Assembly (NCBI GenBank): GCA_028871595.1
Contig: JAGWMT010000140.1
Location: 1 to 7,816, forward strand
Reading direction: 5' to 3'
From: Elusimicrobiota bacterium
GTDB lineage: Bacteria > Elusimicrobiota > Elusimicrobia > UBA1565 > UBA9628
Length of the DNA: 7,816 nucleotides
Each line of letters opens with the position of its first letter. The first letter of the stretch is position 1. Below, in pieces: positions 1 through 6,273 of this stretch. A program made the translations under genes and the position numbers. Below the pieces are notes generated by a model. That model did not search any database and was not told the DNA's origin. It was given only the letters and a program-made list of their open reading frames with translations.

Positions 1-68
1 CCAGCCGCGTCCCCGAGGCGCCCACGCCGGAAGTGCCCGAGCCGCCGCTGTTGTGGCGGAAAAGGTAG
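1..68 (+). CDS. C-terminal tail of an upstream protein (partial, unidentified)
   Basis: The frame with codons starting at base 3 is open from the window edge and ends at a TAG at 66-68. It encodes a 21-residue tail, SRVPEAPTPEVPEPPLLWRKR. Of the three plus frames it has by far the highest share of G or C at third codon positions, as expected for a real gene in this GC-rich genome. The tail is rich in Pro and Glu and ends in basic residues, which suggests a disordered C terminus. Nothing in it identifies a family. The next gene starts 34 bases downstream behind its own promoter-like box, so this gene is probably a separate or only partly linked unit. The alternative is that these bases are non-coding. 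Confidence 0.5.
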   Translation, partial: SRVPEAPTPEVPEPPLLWRKR

Positions 69-89
69 CGCGGCCGTCGGGGTGCATCA

Positions 90-95
90 TATAAT
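90..95 (+). promoter_or_regulatory. Candidate -10 box (TATAAT) for a leaderless transcript
   Basis: A perfect TATAAT lies in a GC-rich setting, followed by 7 bases and then ATG at 103. Using the usual spacing, with the box at -12 to -7, transcription would start at 102-103, at the start codon. No convincing -35 hexamer is visible 16-18 bases upstream. The box overlaps an alternative in-frame ATG at 94, which argues against that ATG as the start. Confidence 0.55.
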
Positions 96-102
96 GACGC
101 CC

Positions 103-444
103 ATGTCTCCGCGCGCCCTGATCGCCGCTTTGCGCTCCGGTGTTTCCCGAAGGGATTTGCGCGCCTTGTCGCGCGCGGCGCGCGCCGCCGGCCCCGAGAC
201 CTTGGTGCTGGCCTGGCCGAAGTTGCGTCCATTGGAGCGTGTCGCGGCGTTTCGTTCGTTGGATGCCCGCGCGGCCGCGAGAGCGTTCGCCGCGTTATCC
301 CATGACGGGAAATGGTTGGCCTACCTGGCTGAAGTGTCCGAGGGCGCGGCTCCGCTACTGGAAGGCGCCCGTCCGTCCGAGGCCCGACTTCTGCGCCATA
401 TGACCGTGCGTGAACGCCTTGCCATGCGAAAGGCGCTTTCGTGA
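103..444 (+). CDS. Small helical protein of unknown function (MgtE-N/FliG-like helical repeats possible)
   Basis: This is a 113-residue basic protein, rich in Ala, Arg and Leu, with no signal peptide or membrane segment. I do not recognise the gene. Residues about 32-88 show short amphipathic helices of the type [24 protein letters not shown], which resemble the helical superhelix of the MgtE N-terminal and FliG domains. That resemblance is by eye only. In-frame alternatives are GTG at 82 and ATG at 94; ATG at 103 is preferred because a TATAAT box ends 7 bases before it and overlaps the ATG at 94. The stop overlaps the recO start by 4 bases (GTGA), so it is probably the first gene of the recO-glyQ-glyS operon and translationally coupled to recO. 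No catalytic motif is visible. A regulatory or scaffold role would be a guess. Confidence 0.7.
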   Translation: MSPRALIAALRSGVSRRDLRALSRAARAAGPETLVLAWPKLRPLERVAAFRSLDARAAARAFAALSHDGKWLAYLAEVSEGAAPLLEGARPSEARLLRHMTVRERLAMRKALS

Positions 445-1106
445 TCTTAAACGAGCACGGCGTGGTATTGGCACGGAGACCCGTCGGCGAATACGACCGG
501 CTGGCCACGGTGTTCACCGAGGGCATGGGCAAAATGACGGTGCGCTTCGTGGGCGTGGCGCGCTCGGCCAGCAAGCTCAAGGCCCTGTCCGAGCCCGCCG
601 TGTGGGGCGAGTACCGACTGCACGTGTCCCCCCGTTCCGAGCACGCCAAATGCGTGGGCGGACGCATCGTGTCCACCTTCCCCATCCTGCGCGACGACCT
701 GCCCCGCATCACCGCGTCCTTGTACTGCTGCGAGCTGCTCGACAAGCTGACCGCGCTCCACGTTCCCAGCCCGGAGAAGTTCCGCCTGCTGGTGACCACG
801 CTGGCGGCGCTGGAGGACGCGTCCAGCCGCTGGCTGACCTTGTCCTTCGGCCTGCGCCTGCTGGATTACGCCGGCTTCGGCCTGCGCGAGCGCGCGCCCG
901 CCGCGGCCGCGGGCGTGTGGGCCGCGCTGCACGACCGCGAGCCCGCCGAGCTGGCCGACCTGCCGTTCGACCGCGGCGCCGCCTCCGAGGCGCGCCGCCT
1001 GCTCGAATCCCATATCGAGGCGCAGATCGGCCGGCCGCTCAAGGTGGTCGAATTCCGCGAGGCGCTGCGCGCCGCGCGAAGTCCCGAAGGAGTCACCGCG
1101 TCATGA
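441..1106 (+). CDS. recO: DNA repair protein RecO, short form without zinc finger
   Basis: RecO is the recombination mediator that, with RecR, helps load RecA onto SSB-coated single-stranded DNA and anneals strands during gap repair. The 221-residue product starts with the typical RecO opening ([25 protein letters not shown], residues 8-32), which forms the N-terminal OB fold (about 1-80). The C-terminal helical domain follows, with [11 protein letters not shown] at 136-146 and the closing [15 protein letters not shown] at 191-205. Many RecO proteins carry a CxxC...CxxC zinc finger just after the position matching 146. Here that stretch is missing; the only cysteines are C71, C96 and C97. This explains a length below the usual 240 or so. 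The GTG start at 441 overlaps the preceding stop and gives the expected N terminus. The ribosome binding site is weak (AAAGG ending 8 bases upstream), so coupling to the upstream gene is likely. The 3' end overlaps glyQ by 4 bases (ATGA). Confidence 0.9.
   Translation: MILNEHGVVLARRPVGEYDRLATVFTEGMGKMTVRFVGVARSASKLKALSEPAVWGEYRLHVSPRSEHAKCVGGRIVSTFPILRDDLPRITASLYCCELLDKLTALHVPSPEKFRLLVTTLAALEDASSRWLTLSFGLRLLDYAGFGLRERAPAAAAGVWAALHDREPAELADLPFDRGAASEARRLLESHIEAQIGRPLKVVEFREALRAARSPEGVTAS
1087..1092 (+). promoter_or_regulatory. Shine-Dalgarno sequence for glyQ
   Basis: AAGGAG lies inside the last codons of recO, 10 bases before the glyQ ATG at 1103. It supports that start, although the reading frame is open much further upstream (to about 410). 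GlyQ family length and N-terminal sequence agree with 1103. Confidence 0.7.
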
Positions 1107-1975
1107 AGACGAAAAGTTTCCAGGAGATCGTGCTTACCTTGCAGGATTTCTGGTCCAAGGAGGGCTGCGCGATCACCCAGCCGTACGATTTGGAAAAAGG
1201 CGCCGGCACCTTCAATCCCGCCACGTTTTTCGGGGCGCTGACGTCGGCGCCGGCGCGTTTCGCCTACATCGAGCCCTGCCGCCGTCCCGCCGACGGCCGG
1301 TATGGAGAGAACCCCAACCGCTTGGGCAAGTATTACCAGTTCCAGGTGATCTTGAAGCCCGTCCCCGCCGGGATCACGGATCTGTACCAGAAGTCCTTGG
1401 TGGCGATCGGTTTGGACCCGAAGGAGCACGACCTGCGCTGGATCGAGGACGACTGGGAGTCCCCCACCTTGGGCGCTTCGGGCGTGGGCTGGGAGATCTG
1501 GCTGGACGGGATGGAGATCACGCAGTTCACGTACTTCCAGCAGATGGGTTCGATGCCGTTATCGCCGGTGTCGGTCGAGCTGACCTACGGGCTTGAACGC
1601 ATCGCGATGTATCTTCAGAAGAAAGACAACGTGTACGATCTGAACTACGGCGGCGGGCTCACGTACGGCGATCTGCATCTGCAGCAGGAACGCGAGTTGT
1701 CGCGGTACAACTTCGAAACGGCCGACACGGCGCTCCTGTCGCGCCATTTTAACGAATGGGAAGCCGAGGGTGGACGATTGGTCGGCTTGGGCGATCCGCT
1801 GCCGGCGTACGACTGCGTGGTGCGGACCTCGCATCTGTTCAATACGTTGGAAGCGCGCGGGGCGATTTCCGTCACCGAGCGCGCGCATTACATCGGGCGC
1901 ATACGATCTTTGGCGCGCAAGGTGATGGAGTTGTATATCGAGAAGCGCCAGCCGAAAGCCGCGGAGGTCAAGTAA
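1103..1975 (+). CDS. glyQ: Glycyl-tRNA synthetase alpha subunit
   Basis: GlyQ is the catalytic subunit of the alpha2beta2 glycyl-tRNA synthetase, which activates glycine with ATP and charges tRNA-Gly in the cytosol. The 290-residue product has the normal family length. It opens with [23 protein letters not shown] (5-27). The class II motif 2 region [15 protein letters not shown] (60-74) is followed by [10 protein letters not shown]. Further conserved blocks are [20 protein letters not shown] (130-149), the motif 3 region [14 protein letters not shown] (159-172), and the C-terminal block [21 protein letters not shown] (254-274). The chosen ATG overlaps the recO stop (ATGA) and has AAGGAG upstream; upstream extension of the frame is spurious. 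The stop is one base before the glyS ATG, so the two subunits are co-translated. Leucine codon TTG is common here, unlike in neighbouring recO. Identity is secure from the whole-length match to the GlyQ pattern. Confidence 0.98.
   Translation: MKTKSFQEIVLTLQDFWSKEGCAITQPYDLEKGAGTFNPATFFGALTSAPARFAYIEPCRRPADGRYGENPNRLGKYYQFQVILKPVPAGITDLYQKSLVAIGLDPKEHDLRWIEDDWESPTLGASGVGWEIWLDGMEITQFTYFQQMGSMPLSPVSVELTYGLERIAMYLQKKDNVYDLNYGGGLTYGDLHLQQERELSRYNFETADTALLSRHFNEWEAEGGRLVGLGDPLPAYDCVVRTSHLFNTLEARGAISVTERAHYIGRIRSLARKVMELYIEKRQPKAAEVK
1963..1968 (+). promoter_or_regulatory. Shine-Dalgarno sequence for glyS
   Basis: GGAGGT lies at the end of glyQ, 8 bases before the glyS ATG at 1977, an optimal arrangement. 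It fixes the glyS start and implies that glyS can recruit ribosomes itself as well as by re-initiation after the glyQ stop. Confidence 0.85.
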
Positions 1976-1976
1976 T

Positions 1977-4082
1977 ATGCCCAAAAAAAAATCCGTGCTT
2001 CCCCGGAGCGCCGATTTCTTGTTGGACATACACACTGAACCGTTCCCCGCGCGCTTCGTTCCACCGGCGTTGGAACAACTGAAGACGAACGCATCAAAGT
2101 GGCTTGAGGGCAAGATTGAGCACGGTGATATATCTGTTTATGGCACCCACCGGCATCTCGTTCTCACAGTGAAATCGGTTTCGTCGCAGGCCTTGGATAA
2201 GACAGAGCGGTTCAAGGGGCCGAAGGAGCAGGTGTGGAAATCACCCGACGGAAAATACACTCCCGCGGCCGAGGGCTTCGCTCGGAAGTACGGAATGAAT
2301 GCGGGTGATTTGAAGCCTGTGGACGGCATACTTTATGCCGATGTCCACACGACCGGTTTGAAAGCCGTGGATCTCCTGAAGGCGCTCGTTCCGGAGATAA
2401 TGGCATCGCTCCAGTTCCCCAAATTCATGACTTGGGAAGAAACCAACTACAAATTCGGCCGGCCGCTGCGGGCCATCACGGCGATGTACGGCGGCAAGGT
2501 CGTCGATGTCGTGGTCGCCGGGATCAAATCCGGTCGTCTCGTTTTCGGGCACCCCACTTACGCCCCCAAGCCCTTCACCATCATAGAGCCAGACGCGCAT
2601 AAGAAGGCGTTGCTGAAAGGGCACGTAATCGCCGATCCTTCGGATCGGCGGGAGCGGCTCCTGGAAGAACTGGCCGTGGCGGGTAAAGAGGCCGGCGGCA
2701 AGGCCGAATTGGACGAGGAACTCGTCGAAGAGACGGTTTATATGGCCGAGCACCCCACCGCCGTGGTGGGCGCGCTGCGCGCGGAGCACATGCCGCTCCC
2801 GGCGGCTTTGCTTAAGATGGTGATGAAGAAACAATTGAAGTTCTTCCCGGTGATCGATGCGAACGGGAATCTTCTGCCGGCGTTCATGGGCGTGAGGGAC
2901 GGGCTGTCTTCGGGAAATAATTTGGTCCGGGAAGGGTACCAGCGCGTCTTGGAAGCGAGATTCAACGACGCGGCGTTCTTTTTTGGCCGAGACACCGCGG
3001 TTTCGCTCGAGTCCCGCCTGCCGGCTCTGGAACGGGTGACGTATCAAAAATTACTTGGTTCCACCGCCCAAAAGGCCGCGCGTGTCGAGTCGTTGGCGAC
3101 TTGGATCGCGGAACATCTGCGGCAGACGGCGCCGGTGGACGAGCAGACGGTGGCGCGGGCGGCGCGGCTTGTTTACGCCGATTTGGTCACGGACGTGGTG
3201 AAGGAATTCCCGGAGCTGCAGGGGCATATGGGCGGGGTTTACGCCCGGCGCGACGGCTTGGGCGAAAAGGTCGCTTTGTGCGTCGAACAGTTCTATTTCC
3301 CCATCGCGGCGAAGACGCCGGTCCCGACGACGGTGGAAGCCTGCGTGGTGTCGCTGGCCGGCAAGTTGGACAGCCTCGCCGGATGCTTCGCCGCGGGATT
3401 GGTCCCGACGGGTTCCGCCGATCCGTTCGCCCTCCGGCGCCAGGCGCTCGGCATGGTGCGCATCATCCTCGAGAAACAATTGCCGTTGGACCTGGACGCG
3501 GCCGTGGCGAAGGCGGCGGCGCTGCAGCCCGTCCCGGTCTCGGAACCGGTGAAGCTCGAGACGCAGCTCTTGGATTTCATCTGGGCCCGCGCGGCCTCGA
3601 TGTTCGAGGACCTGGGCTTCCGCACCGACGAGATCCGCTCCGTGCGCTTCGGCGCGCTCAAGGACCTGCCGGGCGCGTTCCGCCGTCTGGCCGCTTTGCG
3701 CGCGGTGCGCCGCGATCCGGCCTTCGAGCCGCTGGCGGCCGCGTTCAAGCGCGCGTCGAACATCCTCAAGCAGTCGAAAGGCGCGGAGGAAGGGACCCTT
3801 CCGGACCGGGCCTTGCTCAAGGAAGAGGCCGACTTCAAGCTGTACGACGCCTTGGTGGGCGTCGAAGGCGCGGCCAACGACCGTTTGGTGCGGGGCGATT
3901 ACGAGGGGGCGCTGAAGGCGCTGGTGGCCGTTAAGCCGCATCTGGACTTCTTCTTCGAGAAGGTGATGGTGATGGTGCCCGACGAGGCGCTCAAGCTCCA
4001 GCGGCTGGCGGTGCTGGCGAAATTGGTGCGGGCGTTCAAGCGGGTCGCGGATTTGTCGGAGATCCAGGTTTCCTCGGCGTAA
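1977..4082 (+). CDS. glyS: Glycyl-tRNA synthetase beta subunit
   Basis: GlyS is the tRNA-binding beta subunit of alpha2beta2 GlyRS. The 701-residue product is close to the usual length (about 690). Recognisable blocks, in order, are: DFLLDIHTEPFPARFVPPAL (13-31), matching the conserved N-terminal LLEIGTEELPA region but altered at GTEELP; YGTHRHLVL (55-63); RFKGP (78-82); FPKFMTWEETNYKFGRPLRAI (147-167); AEHPTAVVG (257-265); LPAALLKMVMKKQLKFFPV (274-292); and EARFNDAAFFFGRD (326-339). The HD-like domain holds ADLVTDVVKEFPELQGHMGGVYARRDG (401-427) and LAGKLDSLAGCFAAGLVPTGSADPFALRRQALGMVRI (460-496). The DALR-type anticodon-binding region lies near the C terminus (about 590-690, including HLDFFFEKVMVMVPD). 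Codon 3 starts an A9 run. Base composition changes within the gene: the first half is much less GC-rich than the last third. The gene ends 74 bases before the convergent nadE stop. Confidence 0.98.
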   Translation: MPKKKSVLPRSADFLLDIHTEPFPARFVPPALEQLKTNASKWLEGKIEHGDISVYGTHRHLVLTVKSVSSQALDKTERFKGPKEQVWKSPDGKYTPAAEGFARKYGMNAGDLKPVDGILYADVHTTGLKAVDLLKALVPEIMASLQFPKFMTWEETNYKFGRPLRAITAMYGGKVVDVVVAGIKSGRLVFGHPTYAPKPFTIIEPDAHKKALLKGHVIADPSDRRERLLEELAVAGKEAGGKAELDEELVEETVYMAEHPTAVVGALRAEHMPLPAALLKMVMKKQLKFFPVIDANGNLLPAFMGVRDGLSSGNNLVREGYQRVLEARFNDAAFFFGRDTAVSLESRLPALERVTYQKLLGSTAQKAARVESLATWIAEHLRQTAPVDEQTVARAARLVYADLVTDVVKEFPELQGHMGGVYARRDGLGEKVALCVEQFYFPIAAKTPVPTTVEACVVSLAGKLDSLAGCFAAGLVPTGSADPFALRRQALGMVRIILEKQLPLDLDAAVAKAAALQPVPVSEPVKLETQLLDFIWARAASMFEDLGFRTDEIRSVRFGALKDLPGAFRRLAALRAVRRDPAFEPLAAAFKRASNILKQSKGAEEGTLPDRALLKEEADFKLYDALVGVEGAANDRLVRGDYEGALKALVAVKPHLDFFFEKVMVMVPDEALKLQRLAVLAKLVRAFKRVADLSEIQVSSA
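1983..1991 (+). repeat. A9 homopolymer at codons 3-5 of glyS
   Basis: Nine consecutive A residues encode three lysines directly after Met-Pro in glyS. Such a run stands out in this GC-rich window. Runs of this length are known slippage sites for RNA polymerase and for sequencing chemistry. The downstream frame is intact at nine. Confidence 0.9.
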
Positions 4083-4139
4083 TCACCGACGTGAAAGGGT
4101 GACTCTGGAGCCACACTCGATCCGTCGGAAGTGATCGCG

Positions 4140-4157
4140 ACTCGCGCCGGCGCGAGT
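4140..4157. terminator. Perfect 18-base palindrome between convergent glyS and nadE, candidate bidirectional transcription end
   Basis: ACTCGCGCC is followed directly by its reverse complement GGCGCGAGT. As RNA this could form a very GC-rich hairpin with a short loop. It lies in the 74-base convergent gap and its last base is part of the nadE stop codon (read on the minus strand). Neither strand shows a U tract after it (TATAAACC on plus, CGCGATCA on minus), so it is not a classic intrinsic terminator. A competing stem pairs CGCGCCGG at 4143-4150 with CCGGCGCG at 4164-4171, with a 13-base loop. The remainder of the gap shows only a weak 5-base stem (TCACC 4083-4087 with GGTGA 4098-4102). Confidence 0.4.
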
Positions 4158-5812
4158 TATAAACCGGCGCGGACGCGCCAGCCGGCCTTCGCGATGGGCA
4201 TGCGGCGGCCGATGCCGAAGGCCTTGGAGGAGATCTTCAGGCCGGGCGGCGCCTGGCGGCGCTTGAACTCGCTCCAGTCCATGCGGTCGAGCAAGGTCTC
4301 CGACACCTTCTTGTCGCCGACGGCGCGGGCGATGCGGGCCGGAGAGAGGCGCGCCTGGACCCAGGCCTCGAGCGCGTCGTCCACCTGCTCGTAAGGAGGA
4401 AGGTCGTCCTGGTCCTTCTGATCGGGTTTGAGCTCGGCGGACGGGGCCTTGGTGATGGACGCGCGGGGCACCAGTTCGCGGTCGGCGTTGAGCCAGGCGG
4501 CGATCTGGTACACCAGGCGCTTGGGCGCGTCGGCCAGCGGCGCCAGCGCGCCGCACATGTCGCCGTACAAGGTGCAGTAGCCCACGGCCAGCTCCGACTT
4601 GTTGCCCGTCGTCAGCACGAAGCCGCGGTGGCTTTTGTTGGACAGGCTCATCAGGATGGTGCCGCGGGCGCGGGCCTGCAGGTTCTGCTCCGCCAGATCC
4701 GGGGAGCCTTTCCCCCACTCGCCGCCGAACGCCGCCAGGTAGGCTTGGTACACGCCGGCGATGGGCACGGTCAGCATCTCGATGCCCAGGTTCCGCGCCA
4801 CAGCGCGCGCGTCGTCCACGCTGCCGGCGGACGAATACGCCGACGGCATGGAGACGCCGATCACGCGCTTGGGCCCCAAGGCGCGGGCGGCCAGCGCGGC
4901 GACGACCGCCGAATCGATGCCTCCGGACAGGCCGACGAAGGCCGTCTGCAGGCCGCACTTGGCGGCGAAGTCCTTGATGCCCAAGGTCAGGATTTCGCCG
5001 ACCTGGCCCACGTCGGAGGGTTCCGGAGCGATGGCGGCCCCTTCCCAGGTGTCGGTGTCGATGATGAGCAGGTCCTGCGCGGCGAAGGCGGCGCGGGCGC
5101 GCAGGCGGCCCTTCGCGTCGTAGGCCAGGCTGCCCCCGTCGAAGACGATCTCGTCGTTGCCGCCGACCGCGTTGCAGTAGAACAGGGGCTTGCCCAGGCG
5201 CCGGGCGTGGGCGTTGAGCAGCTTGCGTCGCACGGCCGTCTTGCCGTGGAGAAAGGGCGACGCCGAGAGGTTGATCAACAGGTCCGCGCCGGCCTTCGCC
5301 TGCGCCGCGACGGGGTCCTTGGCGTACAGGCGGCGCGAGGAGGACGGATCAACGGACCAGGCGTCCTCGCAGATCGTCACCCCCAGCTTCAGCCCCTTCC
5401 ATTTGATGGGAGCGTTGTCTCGGGCGGGCTCGAAGTAGCGCGCCTCGTCGAAGACGTCGTACGTCGGTAGAAGCGTCTTGTGCCGCACGGCGATGATCTT
5501 CCCGTCGTGCAGCAGCGCCACGGAGTTGCGCGCGGGCTTGCCCACGCGGTCGGTGTTCTTGGAGACGAAGCCGACCAAGGCCGCCGTCCCCCGGACCTTC
5601 CGCGCCAGCGCGGCGAGGGCCTTCTCGTTGGCCTCGTCGAAGCCGCGCTCTTCCCAGAGGTCGAGCGCCGGGTAGCCGCCGAGCGTCTGTTCCGGAAAGA
5701 CGGCCAGCTGGGCGCCGCGCCGTGCCGCCTCGTCCAGGGCGGCCAGAATCTTCTCCGCGTTCCCCCGCAGGTCGCCGACCGCGGCGTCCACCTGCGCGAG
5801 GGCCAGCTTCAT
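4157..5812 (-). CDS. nadE: Glutamine-dependent NAD+ synthetase
   Basis: This enzyme makes NAD+ from nicotinic acid adenine dinucleotide, ATP and glutamine, the last step of NAD biosynthesis, in the cytosol. The 551-residue product has two domains. The N-terminal nitrilase-type glutaminase (about 1-260) shows the Glu-Lys-Cys triad: E41 in VFPEQTLGGYP, K112 in RHKTLLPTYDVFDEARYF, and C148 in GVTICEDAW. The C-terminal synthetase has the ATP-pyrophosphatase P-loop LSGGIDSA (295-302), MPSAYSS (322-328), FVLTTGNKSELAVGYCTLYGDM (398-419) and KAPSAELKPDQKDQDDLPPYE (455-475). It therefore releases its own ammonia from glutamine, unlike short ammonia-dependent NadE. The ATG at 5812 gives the proper MKLALAQVD start and shares one base with the upstream stop (TGATG), so translation is probably coupled. 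The frame is open further upstream, to about 6076, but that part is a GC shadow of the neighbouring gene. Confidence 0.97.
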   Translation of the reverse strand: MKLALAQVDAAVGDLRGNAEKILAALDEAARRGAQLAVFPEQTLGGYPALDLWEERGFDEANEKALAALARKVRGTAALVGFVSKNTDRVGKPARNSVALLHDGKIIAVRHKTLLPTYDVFDEARYFEPARDNAPIKWKGLKLGVTICEDAWSVDPSSSRRLYAKDPVAAQAKAGADLLINLSASPFLHGKTAVRRKLLNAHARRLGKPLFYCNAVGGNDEIVFDGGSLAYDAKGRLRARAAFAAQDLLIIDTDTWEGAAIAPEPSDVGQVGEILTLGIKDFAAKCGLQTAFVGLSGGIDSAVVAALAARALGPKRVIGVSMPSAYSSAGSVDDARAVARNLGIEMLTVPIAGVYQAYLAAFGGEWGKGSPDLAEQNLQARARGTILMSLSNKSHRGFVLTTGNKSELAVGYCTLYGDMCGALAPLADAPKRLVYQIAAWLNADRELVPRASITKAPSAELKPDQKDQDDLPPYEQVDDALEAWVQARLSPARIARAVGDKKVSETLLDRMDWSEFKRRQAPPGLKISSKAFGIGRRMPIAKAGWRVRAGL

Positions 5813-6240
5813 CAGGCCCCGGCCGTGCGCGCGAGCTGTTCGAACACCTCGCCCGCGCCCATGAAGCTCTCGTCGATGGCGGAGCGGACCGCGTCGGCGG
5901 CGCCCCCGGGAGCGAGCTTGGCGATGGGCGCGATGCCCTCCATGGCCCAGGACATGCAGTCGGCCGGGTCCAGGTTCGTCTCCTGGGCGACCGTGCCCAT
6001 CTGGGTCAGGAGGGCGACGGCCGTTTTGGGCAATTCCTTCTCGAGGATCAGCATGCCGGCGGCCACGCCCCGGCACACCGCGGCCACGGTGAGGCGCGGA
6101 TCCTGCGCCGCGCGCGTGCTGGTCACCGCGGCGACGGCGATCTTGCGCGCCGCCTCGCCCGCCACCGCGTAGGGATCGGCGACGCCCGCGCAGTGGCTGA
6201 CCACGATCTCCCGGCCGAGTTTCTCGAAATCGTACTCCAT
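5812..6240 (-). CDS. Conserved-looking 142-residue protein of unknown function, coupled to nadE
   Basis: I do not recognise this family. The 142-residue product is predicted mainly alpha-helical, with no signal peptide and no clear membrane helix. It has three cysteines spaced 39 apart (C17, C56, C95) and an Ala-rich middle (AGEAARKIAVAAVTSTRAAQDPRLTVAAVCRGVAAGMLILEKELPKTAVALL, 27-78). The C-terminal segment has DPADCMSWAMEGIAPIAKLAPGGAADAVRSAIDESF (91-126). It is likely a real gene: its ATG lies 6 bases after a perfect TATAAT on the minus strand, its stop shares one base with the nadE ATG, and the opposite strand here offers no recognisable protein. A role tied to NAD supply is possible from the arrangement but nothing in the protein shows it. 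No catalytic or ligand motif is visible. Confidence 0.8.
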   Translation of the reverse strand: MEYDFEKLGREIVVSHCAGVADPYAVAGEAARKIAVAAVTSTRAAQDPRLTVAAVCRGVAAGMLILEKELPKTAVALLTQMGTVAQETNLDPADCMSWAMEGIAPIAKLAPGGAADAVRSAIDESFMGAGEVFEQLARTAGA

Positions 6241-6246
6241 GGCGAG

Positions 6247-6252
6247 ATTATA
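6247..6252 (-). promoter_or_regulatory. Candidate -10 box (TATAAT) for the unknown gene plus nadE, leaderless
   Basis: On the minus strand TATAAT is followed by CTCGCC and then the ATG at 6240. Standard spacing puts +1 exactly on the A of that ATG. No good -35 match is visible 16-18 bases upstream; that region would fall at and inside the start of the divergent lipoprotein gene. No Shine-Dalgarno sequence fits in the 6 bases available. Confidence 0.6.
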
Positions 6253-6260
6253 GAAAATCG

Positions 6261-6266
6261 TACAAT
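6261..6266 (+). promoter_or_regulatory. Candidate -10 box (TACAAT) for the lipoprotein gene, leaderless
   Basis: TACAAT is followed by 7 bases and the ATG at 6274, which would place transcription start at 6273-6274. It lies back to back with the minus-strand TATAAT, 8 bases apart, so the -35 contact region of each promoter would overlap the other gene's start. No recognisable -35 hexamer is present. AAGA between box and ATG is at best a very weak ribosome binding site. Confidence 0.5.
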
Positions 6267-6273
6267 AAGAACG

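Noticed and set aside
82..102. GTG at 82 or ATG at 94 as the start of the first small gene
   Set aside because: The TATAAT at 90-95 overlaps this stretch, so a transcript from it would not contain either codon; transcription from further upstream cannot be fully excluded.
410..1102. Upstream extension of the glyQ frame
   Set aside because: The translation is Arg/Pro/Gly low-complexity in the recO shadow frame; GlyQ length and the Shine-Dalgarno sequence at 1087 fix the start at 1103.
1000..1102. T-box or glycine riboswitch before glyQ
   Set aside because: glyQ follows recO with an overlap, so there is no leader, and no T-box or glycine-aptamer signature is visible.
2241..3047. Minus-strand open frame (268 codons) opposite the first half of glyS
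   Set aside because: It mirrors the conserved GlyS coding frame and shows no recognisable domain, start signal or operon partner.
3051..3941. Long minus-strand open frame (296 codons) opposite glyS
   Set aside because: It lies wholly antisense to well-conserved GlyS, and its translation is rich in Arg, Gln, His and Gly without motifs, a typical GC-rich shadow frame.
4628..5470. Plus-strand open frame (280 codons) opposite nadE
   Set aside because: It is a shadow of the NadE frame with composition typical of antisense GC-rich DNA.
5813..6076. Upstream extension of the nadE frame
   Set aside because: The residues are Arg/Gly/His-rich with no family match; MKLALAQVD at 5812 is the conserved NadE start.
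5722..6273. Upstream extension of the lipoprotein frame and the plus-strand frame 5480-6172
   Set aside because: Both are antisense to nadE and the unknown upstream gene; the signal peptide at 6274 marks the real start.
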